Below are positions 1 through 6,140 of a stretch of 6,189 nt of DNA, piece by piece. The stretch is from NCBI GenBank assembly GCA_028865845.1, contig JAGWJK010000288.1, positions 1 through 6,189 on the forward strand, in the 5' to 3' direction. The notes under the pieces are model-generated. The model made no database searches and was not told where the DNA came from. It saw only the letters and a list, made by a program, of their open reading frames with translations. Positions within the stretch are counted from its first letter, which is position 1, and every line of letters starts with the position of its first letter. The position numbers and the translations under genes are program-made. The DNA is from Rhizobiaceae bacterium (GTDB taxonomy: Bacteria; Pseudomonadota; Alphaproteobacteria; Rhizobiales; Rhizobiaceae).

Positions 1-1
1 T

Positions 2-577
2 GCGGAGGCCGTGAATGCCGAGCATCTCAAGGTGTTTCCAAAGGGATTTGCACTTGATGCAGCCCATCGCCCACATATCACGCTGCTCCAGCGCTTTGTT
101 CGAACATTGGACCTCGACCGGCTCTATGCAGCCACGAACAAAGTTCTGGCCGCTCACGACGTTCGAGGCATGAAGCTGCAGGCGTTCAAATACTATTACA
201 TTCCCTCAAAGGACATGGGTCTTTCGGGTATCGTCGCCAAGCCTATTCCGGAACTATTGAAGCTTCAGGCTGATCTTATCGCTGCGGTGGCACCCTTCAC
301 CGTCGAGACTGGGGACTCGGCTGCCTTCGTCACCACTCCCGATGACCCTGTCATCGATCCGTTTCTGATCGATTATGTCTCAACCTTCGTGCCCAAAAGC
401 GTCGGCGATAATTTTAGTCCGCATGTTACGACTGGGCTCGCGCCCCGAACCTACCTTGACAAGCTGCTTGCCGAACCCTTCGTGCCATTCACTTTCTCGC
501 CCTCTGGCGCGGCAGTTTACCAGCTTGGACAATTTGGAACCGCCGCTAAGAAACTCAAGCAATTGGATATCAACTAG
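2..577 (+). CDS. 2H phosphoesterase-like protein (2'-5' RNA ligase superfamily), 5' end probably outside the window
   Basis: The protein has two H-x-T motifs, the hallmark of the 2H phosphoesterase / LigT fold: PHIT (His22) and PHVT (His138), numbered from a GTG at 11. Family members use the two histidines to cleave or form 2',5'- or cyclic phosphodiester bonds in RNA or nucleotides; the substrate here is unknown. The spacing of about 116 residues and the total length near 190 aa suit the family. The frame has no stop back to the window edge. The only SD-like stretch (GGAGG, 4-8) is just 2 nt from the GTG, too close to work, so I think the GTG is internal and the gene is 5'-partial. The residues before it read A-E-A, which would fit the end of a cleaved signal peptide, but that is only inference. 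The gene ends in TAG at 575-577, about 50 bp before the convergent tnpC stop. The fold call is fairly sure; activity is not. Confidence 0.75.
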   Translation, partial: AEAVNAEHLKVFPKGFALDAAHRPHITLLQRFVRTLDLDRLYAATNKVLAAHDVRGMKLQAFKYYYIPSKDMGLSGIVAKPIPELLKLQADLIAAVAPFTVETGDSAAFVTTPDDPVIDPFLIDYVSTFVPKSVGDNFSPHVTTGLAPRTYLDKLLAEPFVPFTFSPSGAAVYQLGQFGTAAKKLKQLDIN

Positions 578-629
578 GGAGTTCGTTCCTGACAAAGCGC
601 TCTTTTGGCGGCCAGTTCCCAAACCGTGG

Positions 630-2162
630 CTAGGAGAGGAAGTTCCAAGGAAGCAACTCGTCGATCTGGTTCTGCTTGTGGCCGTTGACGATAGCGGTCA
701 GTGTGCTGGTCATGTAGGTCAGCGGATCGACGGCATTTAGCTTGCACGTCTCGATAAGCGAGGCGATGGTCGCCCAGTTCTTTGCTCCGGCGTCGTGCCC
801 CGCGAACAGAGCATTCTTGCGGTTGAGAGCTATCGGCCGGATGGTTCTCTCCACGGCGTTGTTGTCGATCTCGATACGACCGTCGGTCAGGAAGACGCAG
901 AGGCCGTCCCAATATTTGGCGATATAGGCGAGCGCTTCGCCGAGCGGCGACTTGCCAGCGACTCGGGCGCGATGATGCGTGAGCCAGGTCCGCATGTCGG
1001 CGATCAATGGCGCTGATCGATCCTGCCTCCCAGCTAGACGAATGCCGGCGTCGAGACCGCGCAGCTCTCCTTCGATGCGATAGAGTTCGCCTATCCGCTT
1101 CACGCCGTCCTCGGCAATCGGTGCCGAACCGGTGCGGGTGATCTCAACCAGTTTGCGCCGTGCATGCGCCCAGCAATAAGCTAACCGGATATCTGGACCG
1201 ATGCGATCCGGCGCAATCAGCCGATTGTATCCGGGGTAACCGTCGACCTGAAGGACGCCCGTGAAACCTTGCAATATCCGCTCGGCATGGTGCCCACTGC
1301 GACCGGGAGCATAGGTGAAGGCTACACCGGGCGGAGCACCTCCGCCCCATGGCCGCTCATCGCGGGCCAGTGCCCAGAAGTATCCGGTTTTGGTTTTGCG
1401 GGAACCGGGATCGAGGACTGGCGCACGAGTCTCGTCCATGAACAGCTTGGTGGACCGCTTCAAGTAGGCGATCAGAGCGTCGAAGACCGGGCGCAGTTCG
1501 AATGCCGCGCGACCGACCCAGTCGGCGAGCGTCGAACGATCGAGGTCGATGCCCTGTCGGCTCATGATCTGGGTCTGCCGGTAGAGAGGTAAGTGATCGG
1601 CGTATTTGGCTACCAGCACATGGGCGATGGTCGCCTCTGTCGGCAATCCAGCCTGGATCAATCGGGCGGGTGCGGGAGCCTGGGCAACGCCGTCGGTGCA
1701 GGCACGGCAGGCATATTTGGGACGACGCGTGACGATGACGCGGAATTGCGCCGGAATGATATCCAGCCGCTCGGAGACGTCCTCGCCGATGCGATGCAGG
1801 CCGCCGCCACATGCGCAGATCAGGCTTTCCGGTTCAATGATCTCCTCGATACGAGGAAGATGGGCGGGAAGAGAGCCGCGATTGGTTGCACGGGGTTTAG
1901 GCTGCGGCTTCCCCGAAGAGTTATCGGCTTCATCTTCGGCGTGGATGGCCGCGATGGCCGTTTCCAGGTCCTCCAATGCGAGCTCGAATTGTTCAGGATC
2001 GGCCTTCTCCGATTTGCGGCCGAAGACTGCCTGCTTGAAAGCTGTGACCAGCTTCTCCAGTCGCTCGATCCGGTCATCCTTGGGAACTTCACGCTCTTGA
2101 GCCGCGATCAGCATCGCCTTCAGGGCAGCAATGTCGTCTGGAAGATCGGCGGCGTCCAACAT
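630..2162 (-). CDS. tnpC: IS66 family transposase TnpC (DDE transposase)
   Basis: This is the catalytic transposase of the element, 510 aa, full length for IS66. Domains in order are: an N-terminal helical, leucine-rich segment (about 10-70) of the coiled-coil type seen in TnpC; a zinc-binding IS66 domain with Cys116 and Cys118 paired with Cys152 and Cys155; a central helical region; and the DDE core. The acidic residues are Asp243 (in FMDET), Asp307 (in VDGYPGY) and Glu438 (in DNNAVERTIRP). The CWAHARRKL motif lies between the second and third, as in other members. The C-terminus ends in the usual IDELLPW-type tail. The ATG at 2162 has no strong ribosome binding site; translation may rely on readthrough from tnpB, which stops 68 bp upstream. 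No inactivating change was seen. Confidence 0.96.
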   Translation of the reverse strand: MLDAADLPDDIAALKAMLIAAQEREVPKDDRIERLEKLVTAFKQAVFGRKSEKADPEQFELALEDLETAIAAIHAEDEADNSSGKPQPKPRATNRGSLPAHLPRIEEIIEPESLICACGGGLHRIGEDVSERLDIIPAQFRVIVTRRPKYACRACTDGVAQAPAPARLIQAGLPTEATIAHVLVAKYADHLPLYRQTQIMSRQGIDLDRSTLADWVGRAAFELRPVFDALIAYLKRSTKLFMDETRAPVLDPGSRKTKTGYFWALARDERPWGGGAPPGVAFTYAPGRSGHHAERILQGFTGVLQVDGYPGYNRLIAPDRIGPDIRLAYCWAHARRKLVEITRTGSAPIAEDGVKRIGELYRIEGELRGLDAGIRLAGRQDRSAPLIADMRTWLTHHRARVAGKSPLGEALAYIAKYWDGLCVFLTDGRIEIDNNAVERTIRPIALNRKNALFAGHDAGAKNWATIASLIETCKLNAVDPLTYMTSTLTAIVNGHKQNQIDELLPWNFLS

Positions 2163-2230
2163 GATGAAAGTCTATCAAAACCAACGCCGTTTCGCCGTCG
2201 GAACTTACCGCCCGAGTCATCGTGCCGCAT

Positions 2231-2584
2231 CTATTCGATAGCGTCCGGCGGTCTCGCCTCCACGGAACGGACCCGACGCCAGTCAAGGCCTGCAAACAAC
2301 GCCTCGAACTGGGCATGGCCCAAGGTCATGAGGCCATCCTTGATGCCCGGCCAGGTGAAGGTGTGCTCCTCCAGCCGCTTGTAGGCCATCACCAGACCGC
2401 TGCCATCCCAGTAGATCAGCTTCAGCCGGTCCGCCTTCCGGGACCGGAATACGAAGACCGTCCCTGTGAACGGGTCCTTGTGCAGTTCGTTCTTGACCAG
2501 CGCCGCCAGGCCATCATGGCCCTTGCGGAAATCTACCGGCTTTGTCGCCACCATGATCCGCACCCGTTTAGACGGAAAGATCAT
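2231..2584 (-). CDS. tnpB: IS66 family insertion sequence accessory protein TnpB
   Basis: The protein has 117 aa and the unmistakable signature of IS66 ORF2: a PVDFRKGHDGLAALV block (about 16-30), DPFTGTVFVFRSR (37-49), an IYWDGSGL block near 60 and a WPG/LDWRR region toward the C-terminus. TnpB is needed for efficient transposition of IS66 elements, but its biochemical role is not settled; it carries no known catalytic motif. Its ATG (2584-2582) shares ATGA with the tnpA stop, a 4-bp overlap typical of translational coupling, and no independent strong ribosome binding site is visible. It ends 68 bp before tnpC. Confidence 0.96.
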   Translation of the reverse strand: MIFPSKRVRIMVATKPVDFRKGHDGLAALVKNELHKDPFTGTVFVFRSRKADRLKLIYWDGSGLVMAYKRLEEHTFTWPGIKDGLMTLGHAQFEALFAGLDWRRVRSVEARPPDAIE

Positions 2585-2967
2585 GACGGAACCGCGCAGG
2601 CCCGCGCGACAGCGGCGATGCGGGCGGCAGACGCACCTTCTTCCAGCCGAATGGTGACGGACCCGACGATGATCTCGGGCCGGCTGGCTTTCTTGATGGG
2701 CGGTTCCGCAACGGGTGGATCGACGATTACCGCTGCGAATTCTACCTCATCCTCGGGCGCAGGCAGAACCAGCTTGCCCTGCCGCGCCATCGTTCGCCAG
2801 GTGGACAGGTGGTTCGGATTCAGCCCGTGGCGTTCGGCGACCTCATTCACCATCACTCCGGGCCGAAGACTCTCCGAAACGATCTGTGCTTTTACCTCGT
2901 CCGGCCAGTGCCGGTGAAACTCACGTCCAGACTTCCTGGTCGTGAGAACCTCCAATGTACTCTCCAT
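2581..2967 (-). CDS. tnpA: IS66 family accessory protein TnpA (helix-turn-helix, transposase IS3/IS911-like ORF1)
   Basis: This is the first gene of the IS66 operon, 128 aa from the chosen start. Residues 21-60 form a helix-turn-helix of the IS3/IS66 ORF1 type (WPDEVKAQIV ... VNEVAERHGLNPNHLSTWR), presumably binding the element's ends. The C-terminal part carries the VTIRLEEGASAARIAAV motif shared by rhizobial IS66 TnpA proteins. I chose the ATG at 2967 because GGGAG lies 7 nt upstream of it and the protein then begins MESTLEVLTT, as I remember for relatives. An in-frame ATG at 3006 would add 13 residues but has no ribosome binding site. The stop overlaps the tnpB start by 4 bp. Confidence 0.94.
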   Translation of the reverse strand: MESTLEVLTTRKSGREFHRHWPDEVKAQIVSESLRPGVMVNEVAERHGLNPNHLSTWRTMARQGKLVLPAPEDEVEFAAVIVDPPVAEPPIKKASRPEIIVGSVTIRLEEGASAARIAAVARACAVPS

Positions 2968-3021
2968 GGAGAAACTCCCGTTGCTCGTCCATGGATAGGC
3001 GATCACAGATCAGGGCGGAAA

Positions 3022-3050
3022 GGACAACGTGGGAGCGGGACACCGGTTAC
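3022..3050 (-). repeat. Candidate right terminal inverted repeat of the IS66 element
   Basis: Read on the minus strand from 3050, the sequence starts GTAACCGGTGTCCCGCTC. IS66-family ends usually start GTAA, and the position, 83 bp upstream of the tnpA start, is right for a terminal repeat. No clear mate was found at the left end: the best candidate at 585 shares about 9 of 18 positions. The exact inner limit is arbitrary. Confidence 0.4.
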
Positions 3051-3226
3051 ACCATTTCGATCGGCGCCGTTTCTATATCTTCGTCAGAATGGGGGTGTGG
3101 GATGTATGTAAGCAATTCCGCAACGGCGTGTTCAAATGCATGTTGATCGTCGAGAGCCGCCGCGACAGCCAGAGCGCGTACCTGAACGTACCGAACCGCC
3201 TCGATATTCGAGCTGTCAGGTCCCAT
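3047..3226 (-). CDS. Small hypothetical protein, possibly C-terminally truncated by IS66
   Basis: The protein has 59 aa and is not recognised. It looks mostly helical in its first 45 residues (Ala-rich, VQVRALAVAAALDDQHAFEHAVAEL), followed by an acidic tail; there is no signal peptide or membrane segment. The ATG at 3226 is chosen because AGGAGG lies 9 nt upstream; an in-frame GTG at 3244 is upstream of that site and therefore unlikely. It overlaps the end of the 81-codon gene by 11 bp, so the two are probably co-translated. Its stop codon (TAA, 3049-3047) falls inside the presumed IS66 tip: the last base of the final Val codon and the stop are supplied by G-TAA. The original protein may therefore have been longer. 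The strong ribosome binding site and coupling argue that it is real despite its size. Confidence 0.65.
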   Translation of the reverse strand: MGPDSSNIEAVRYVQVRALAVAAALDDQHAFEHAVAELLTYIPHPHSDEDIETAPIEMV

Positions 3227-3461
3227 CGACGTCTTCCTCCTCACAAAACGCGACGTAATCGTCGTAAAAGTCTAGGAAGCAGGTTGGCGATGAAATCAAC
3301 AAGCGTGCAGACAGTCGGGCCCACAGCGGCGATCCGATCGGAAATGCTATATGTCCTTGGACGTCGCCTTCTCGTTTATAGGTTACGATAGGCCCGCCAT
3401 CGAAGTTGAAAGTCATATCGACGATCGACTCGAGAAGATTGCGGATAGCTTCTATAGTCAT
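3216..3461 (-). CDS. Small hypothetical protein (81 aa), first gene of the leftward pair
   Basis: Family not recognised. It starts with an amphipathic helix (MTIEAIRNLLESIVDM), followed by a beta-type stretch (FNFDGGPIVTYKREGD), a hydrophobic middle (about 38-62) and a strongly acidic end (DDYVAFCEEEDVDG). No transmembrane segment or known motif is evident. The ATG at 3461 is the only ATG or GTG start in the upstream open part of the frame; its ribosome binding site is weak. The stop overlaps the next gene's start by 11 bp. It is transcribed away from the nuclease-like/protease operon across a shared 173-bp intergenic region, which suggests a functional link or a shared regulator, but this is inference. 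The opposite-strand alternatives here have no good start sites. Confidence 0.65.
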   Translation of the reverse strand: MTIEAIRNLLESIVDMTFNFDGGPIVTYKREGDVQGHIAFPIGSPLWARLSARLLISSPTCFLDFYDDYVAFCEEEDVDGT

Positions 3462-3634
3462 GGGATGAAACTTGCGTTTCCGGGAAATTACTTCCGATCG
3501 AAGAAGGCGCCTTGACGCCGGAACAGTTGTTCTTTATTTGTTCTCTCATGACCAAGACCCGTCGACAACCTCAACAAAGCTAGCCCAAACGCCGCAGCAG
3601 CGGCGCCGTAGAGCTTATGTTGTGGAGAGCGACG
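3462..3634. promoter_or_regulatory. Divergent intergenic region with a candidate rightward promoter
   Basis: This 173-bp region lies between oppositely directed genes and should hold promoters for both sides. For the rightward operon, TTGACG (3512-3517, 5 of 6 to the -35 consensus) is followed after 17 bp by TATTTG (3535-3540, 3 of 6 to the -10), which would give a leader of about 85-90 nt. An imperfect dyad, GGCG-N6-CGCC (3506-3519), overlaps the -35 and could be an operator. No convincing leftward promoter was seen. Confidence 0.4.
3590..3605 (+). other. GC-rich hairpin in the leader of the nuclease-like/protease operon
   Basis: CGCCGC-AGCA-GCGGCG forms a perfect 6-bp all-GC stem with a 4-nt loop. 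It ends 18 nt before the GGAG ribosome binding site (3624-3627) of the nuclease-like gene. It has no U-tract, so it is not a standard terminator. It could modulate translation or mRNA stability, or be chance in G+C-rich DNA. Confidence 0.35.
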
Positions 3635-4273
3635 ATGAATCCTTCGAACACCGAGGGTCATTCGACCCCTGAGGCTGGGAATCGTCCCAGCGGACAGTTC
3701 AGACCATTCGGTACCGTACGGTGCTCGAATCCTTCCTTTTTCCGATCTCAGCTCGTACGGGACCTCGGCTGCCTGCTCGATGTGGATGATAGCATCGTCG
3801 CATGGTGCTGCCGACCAATGGGCATGAATGACGTCTTGCACGACATTCGATGGATAGGGCCACCGCCTGACTTCATGGCAACGTATGTCGATGGGCGAGA
3901 TGTTTACATTCACGTCGTCGAAGACGGCGACGGCGAGCCCGAAGTGACGGAAGCTGCGGCCTGTAGGCAGTTATGGCATCGCTTCGTTTACGGGGACGAG
4001 ATCGGCGCAGGGTTCCGTCTCAAGAACGCCAAGGACCTCCTTCGATACGCGAAATACGTCGTTCCGCTTGGAGATAGGATACGGTTGCTCTCGGCGCTCG
4101 AACAAGAAGGCTCAGCGTCTCTTGCCGAGTGCCTTGGACTTTTCCGCGAAATCAGTCCTATCGCCGGTCTGTCTTCACTCATCCTCCATCGTTTCCTCAC
4201 CGTCGATCTCGATGCGGAGCTCCTCTCTCCGCACACGGAGGTCCGCATCGCCGGAGGCAGCAACTATGTCTAA
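3635..4273 (+). CDS. TnsA / restriction-endonuclease-fold-like protein, probably with a degenerate active site
   Basis: The protein has 212 aa. Residues 36-96 resemble the N-terminal domain of TnsA-like endonucleases: a helix S-Q-L-V-R-D-L ... LLDVDDSIVAW, then PPDF (Asp79) and a strand VDGRDVYIHVVE. The C-terminal part (about 130-206) is a helical region ending HRFLTVDLDAELLSPHTEV, like the winged-helix tail of TnsA proteins. In the family, catalysis uses Glu, Asp and a Gln/Glu-x-Lys; here Asp79 is kept, but the Glu position appears to be Val41 and the Lys position Val95, so it may be a non-cutting DNA-binding or adaptor protein. This rests on eye alignment and is moderately sure only. The ATG at 3635 has GGAG 7 nt upstream; the ATG at 3617 has no good site. 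It overlaps the protease gene by 8 bp (ATGTCTAA), indicating coupling. No TnsB/TnsC homologue is visible. Confidence 0.6.
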   Translation: MNPSNTEGHSTPEAGNRPSGQFRPFGTVRCSNPSFFRSQLVRDLGCLLDVDDSIVAWCCRPMGMNDVLHDIRWIGPPPDFMATYVDGRDVYIHVVEDGDGEPEVTEAAACRQLWHRFVYGDEIGAGFRLKNAKDLLRYAKYVVPLGDRIRLLSALEQEGSASLAECLGLFREISPIAGLSSLILHRFLTVDLDAELLSPHTEVRIAGGSNYV

Positions 4274-6140
4274 CGACTTCACGGAACAGAACTCAAGACC
4301 AGTGCTGGTGCGCGCCGTTTGCGCAATTGCGTTACGCAACACCTTGAAAGAGCATCCACCAGTGTTTGAGGGGCAGCCGTTTGCTCTGGTGGTCATCATA
4401 CCGAGTGAGCTCCAGCGTGATTTCGAAGGCGCCGCTGAGGGCCCATTGAAAATGGTGCCGGAACTCAGCGACATCGACGTCGCCACTCCGGAGGCGAGAT
4501 ATCGCAAATCACCTGACTTCGCTGAAGTAAAGCTGGCACTTCGAGCGTCGCGGCGAACTCTCATTCTGGTTACCGAGGGCACAAAACTGCCAAGCTACGT
4601 GATAGCAGGAGCCGACAAGGTTTGCCGCGCTGTGCCGATCGACGCGCGACTGTTGGTCCAGGCTGTCAGGAACCTTTTCAACCGAACGCTGCCGCTTGAT
4701 ATGGCCCAGCGAATGATTACCTATCCGCTGGAGGACGTTGTCGCTGCAATGCGTCCAGACCGCGGCTTCGACTTCGTTCTGCAGCGACTTGAGGAAGCAT
4801 GGCGGCCGTTGGAGACGATCGAAGAGGCTCCGTTCGTCGAGGAACTGTCCGGATACGGGCTCGCGGCGGATTGGGCTAAAGATCTCGCCAAAGACCTGAT
4901 GGAGTGGAGAGCTGGTCAGATAGGCTGGAGCGAGATCGATGCAGGGATCCTGTTGTCCGGCCCGCCTGGCGTCGGAAAGACGCTTTTTGCACGCTCGCTC
5001 GCTAAGAGTTGCAAAGCCTCTTTCGTAGCCTCTTCGCTGGCTCAGTGGCAGGCTATGGGGCACCTCGGCGACACACTTAAAGCTATGCGCTCCACCTTCA
5101 AGATGGCCTCGGAGAAAGCGCCGTGCATACTCCTCATTGATGAATTCGACAGCATTGGGGACAGAACCAAGTTTACTGGAGATCATATCCAGTATTGCAC
5201 CGAGGTCGTTGCGGCGTTGCTCGAATGTCTCGACGGTGCACTGCGGAGGGAAGGGGTGATCGTAGTCGGAGCTTGCAATCACCCAGAACGGCTCGACGCC
5301 GCATTGCTGCGGCCCGGACGTCTGGGAACCCATATCACCATAGGCCGCCCGGATCGCGATGCGCGCAGGGGTATTCTAGCGACACATCTGAAAGGATCGC
5401 TTGGAGACGATGAAATCGGCGCCGTCGCGTCGGAGTGTGAGGGCTTTTCCGGCGCGGATATCGCTCATCTTGTGAAGGGCGCCCGGCGAAGAGCACGTCG
5501 AAGGGGCGACGAGATCAATGTCGACGACCTACTGGCCGAACTCCCCCCCGCCATACTTATAGAAGGTGCTCTTCGCGATCACATCAGCGTTCACGAGGCG
5601 GGGCACGTGGCGGTCGGTTTGACATTGAACATTGGCGATCTTACGGGCGTGGTCGTCAAGAACGCATTCCGAAACATTCTACCGGTCGGAGGAGGTGCGA
5701 TCTTCGAAAGGACGTCTCGCCTCCCGACGGCCGATTTCTTTTTCGACACCATCGCAACGCAGCTTTCTGGGCTGGCCGCGGAATATGTCTTCTTTGGCAA
5801 ACACCTAGAAGGGTCGGGCGGAGGCGTCGAAGGAAACGATCTTCAGTCCGCCGCGGACCTCGCGACTGTGATGGTTGCCCAATTCGGCATGGGCACCACC
5901 ATCAACCACTTTGCTGGAGTTGACGCCGGCGACCGCGAGAAGATCCGACGAACGGTGCCTGGGGTGAACCGCCAGGTGGAGGCCATTCTCACATCCCAGC
6001 TTAAGCGAGCGAAGGAAATCGTGGCGGCGAGACATAACTTTATCCGCGAGCTGGCGGCCCTTCTGACCCGCGAGGGAGCAATCGATGGAGCGACAGTGAA
6101 GGCTCTGTATGACGCGGTCGGGGAATCCAATGACCCATGA
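4266..6140 (+). CDS. FtsH-like AAA+ ATPase with M41 zinc metallopeptidase domain, no membrane anchor
   Basis: This 624-aa protein is a predicted ATP-dependent protease. Residues 1-190 form an N-terminal domain I do not recognise, with no transmembrane segment, unlike classical FtsH. The AAA+ module (about 195-415) has Walker A GPPGVGKT (232-239), Walker B ILLIDEFD (Asp292, Glu293), sensor-1 Asn338 and the second-region-of-homology arginines Arg349 and Arg352 in LLRPGRL. The usual FtsH pore loop is replaced by WQAMGHLGD near 261-269. The peptidase part (about 435-615) has HEAGH (His443, Glu444, His447) and the third zinc ligand Asp525 in EGNDLQSA, aligned with FtsH GASND, followed by the MVAQFGM block. 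All catalytic residues are present. The ATG at 4266 has GGAGG 8 nt upstream; the frame extends back to 4068, but only through the preceding gene. It is probably cytosolic, and its substrates are unknown. It overlaps its neighbours by 8 and 11 bp. Confidence 0.9.
   Translation: MSNDFTEQNSRPVLVRAVCAIALRNTLKEHPPVFEGQPFALVVIIPSELQRDFEGAAEGPLKMVPELSDIDVATPEARYRKSPDFAEVKLALRASRRTLILVTEGTKLPSYVIAGADKVCRAVPIDARLLVQAVRNLFNRTLPLDMAQRMITYPLEDVVAAMRPDRGFDFVLQRLEEAWRPLETIEEAPFVEELSGYGLAADWAKDLAKDLMEWRAGQIGWSEIDAGILLSGPPGVGKTLFARSLAKSCKASFVASSLAQWQAMGHLGDTLKAMRSTFKMASEKAPCILLIDEFDSIGDRTKFTGDHIQYCTEVVAALLECLDGALRREGVIVVGACNHPERLDAALLRPGRLGTHITIGRPDRDARRGILATHLKGSLGDDEIGAVASECEGFSGADIAHLVKGARRRARRRGDEINVDDLLAELPPAILIEGALRDHISVHEAGHVAVGLTLNIGDLTGVVVKNAFRNILPVGGGAIFERTSRLPTADFFFDTIATQLSGLAAEYVFFGKHLEGSGGGVEGNDLQSAADLATVMVAQFGMGTTINHFAGVDAGDREKIRRTVPGVNRQVEAILTSQLKRAKEIVAARHNFIRELAALLTREGAIDGATVKALYDAVGESNDP

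Larger units (their letters stand above)
585..3050 (-). mobile_element. IS66-family insertion sequence (tnpA-tnpB-tnpC), ends approximate
   Basis: Three leftward genes in the standard IS66 order and sizes (128, 117 and 510 aa) identify the family beyond doubt. All three are open, with no frameshift, and the transposase active-site residues are present. The proposed right end is at 3050: read inward on the minus strand it begins GTAAC, in line with the GTAA start usual for IS66 ends. The left end must lie between the neighbour's stop (577) and the tnpC stop (630). The best partner I could find starts at 585 (GTTCC...), but it matches the right end at only about half of 18 positions, including a shared CGCTC block. 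No 8-bp target duplication was seen. A size near 2.47 kb is typical of the family. Presence is certain; the left boundary is a guess. Confidence 0.85.

Noticed and set aside
588..604. AAAG-CGCT-CTTT followed by T's as a terminator between the 2H gene and tnpC
   Set aside because: The stem is only 4 bp and AT-rich at its base, too weak to call.
1593..2384. 263-codon plus-strand frame opposite tnpC and tnpB
   Set aside because: It is antisense to clear IS66 genes; its composition reflects the reverse complement of the real coding frames.
2968..3006. Longer tnpA start at 3006
   Set aside because: There is no ribosome binding site there, whereas the ATG at 2967 has GGGAG at 7 nt and matches the family start.
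3488..3913. 141-codon minus-strand reading frame across the intergenic region and the nuclease-like gene
   Set aside because: It overlaps the better-supported rightward gene, has a low-complexity Arg/Ala-rich end and no recognisable domain.
4068..4265. Upstream extension of the protease frame to an earlier ATG
   Set aside because: These 66 codons lie inside the preceding gene, are Ser/Arg-rich and unlike a protein domain, and the strong GGAGG site serves the ATG at 4266.
4509..5333. 274-codon minus-strand frame inside the protease gene
   Set aside because: It is antisense to the conserved AAA+ domain and shows no domain of its own.
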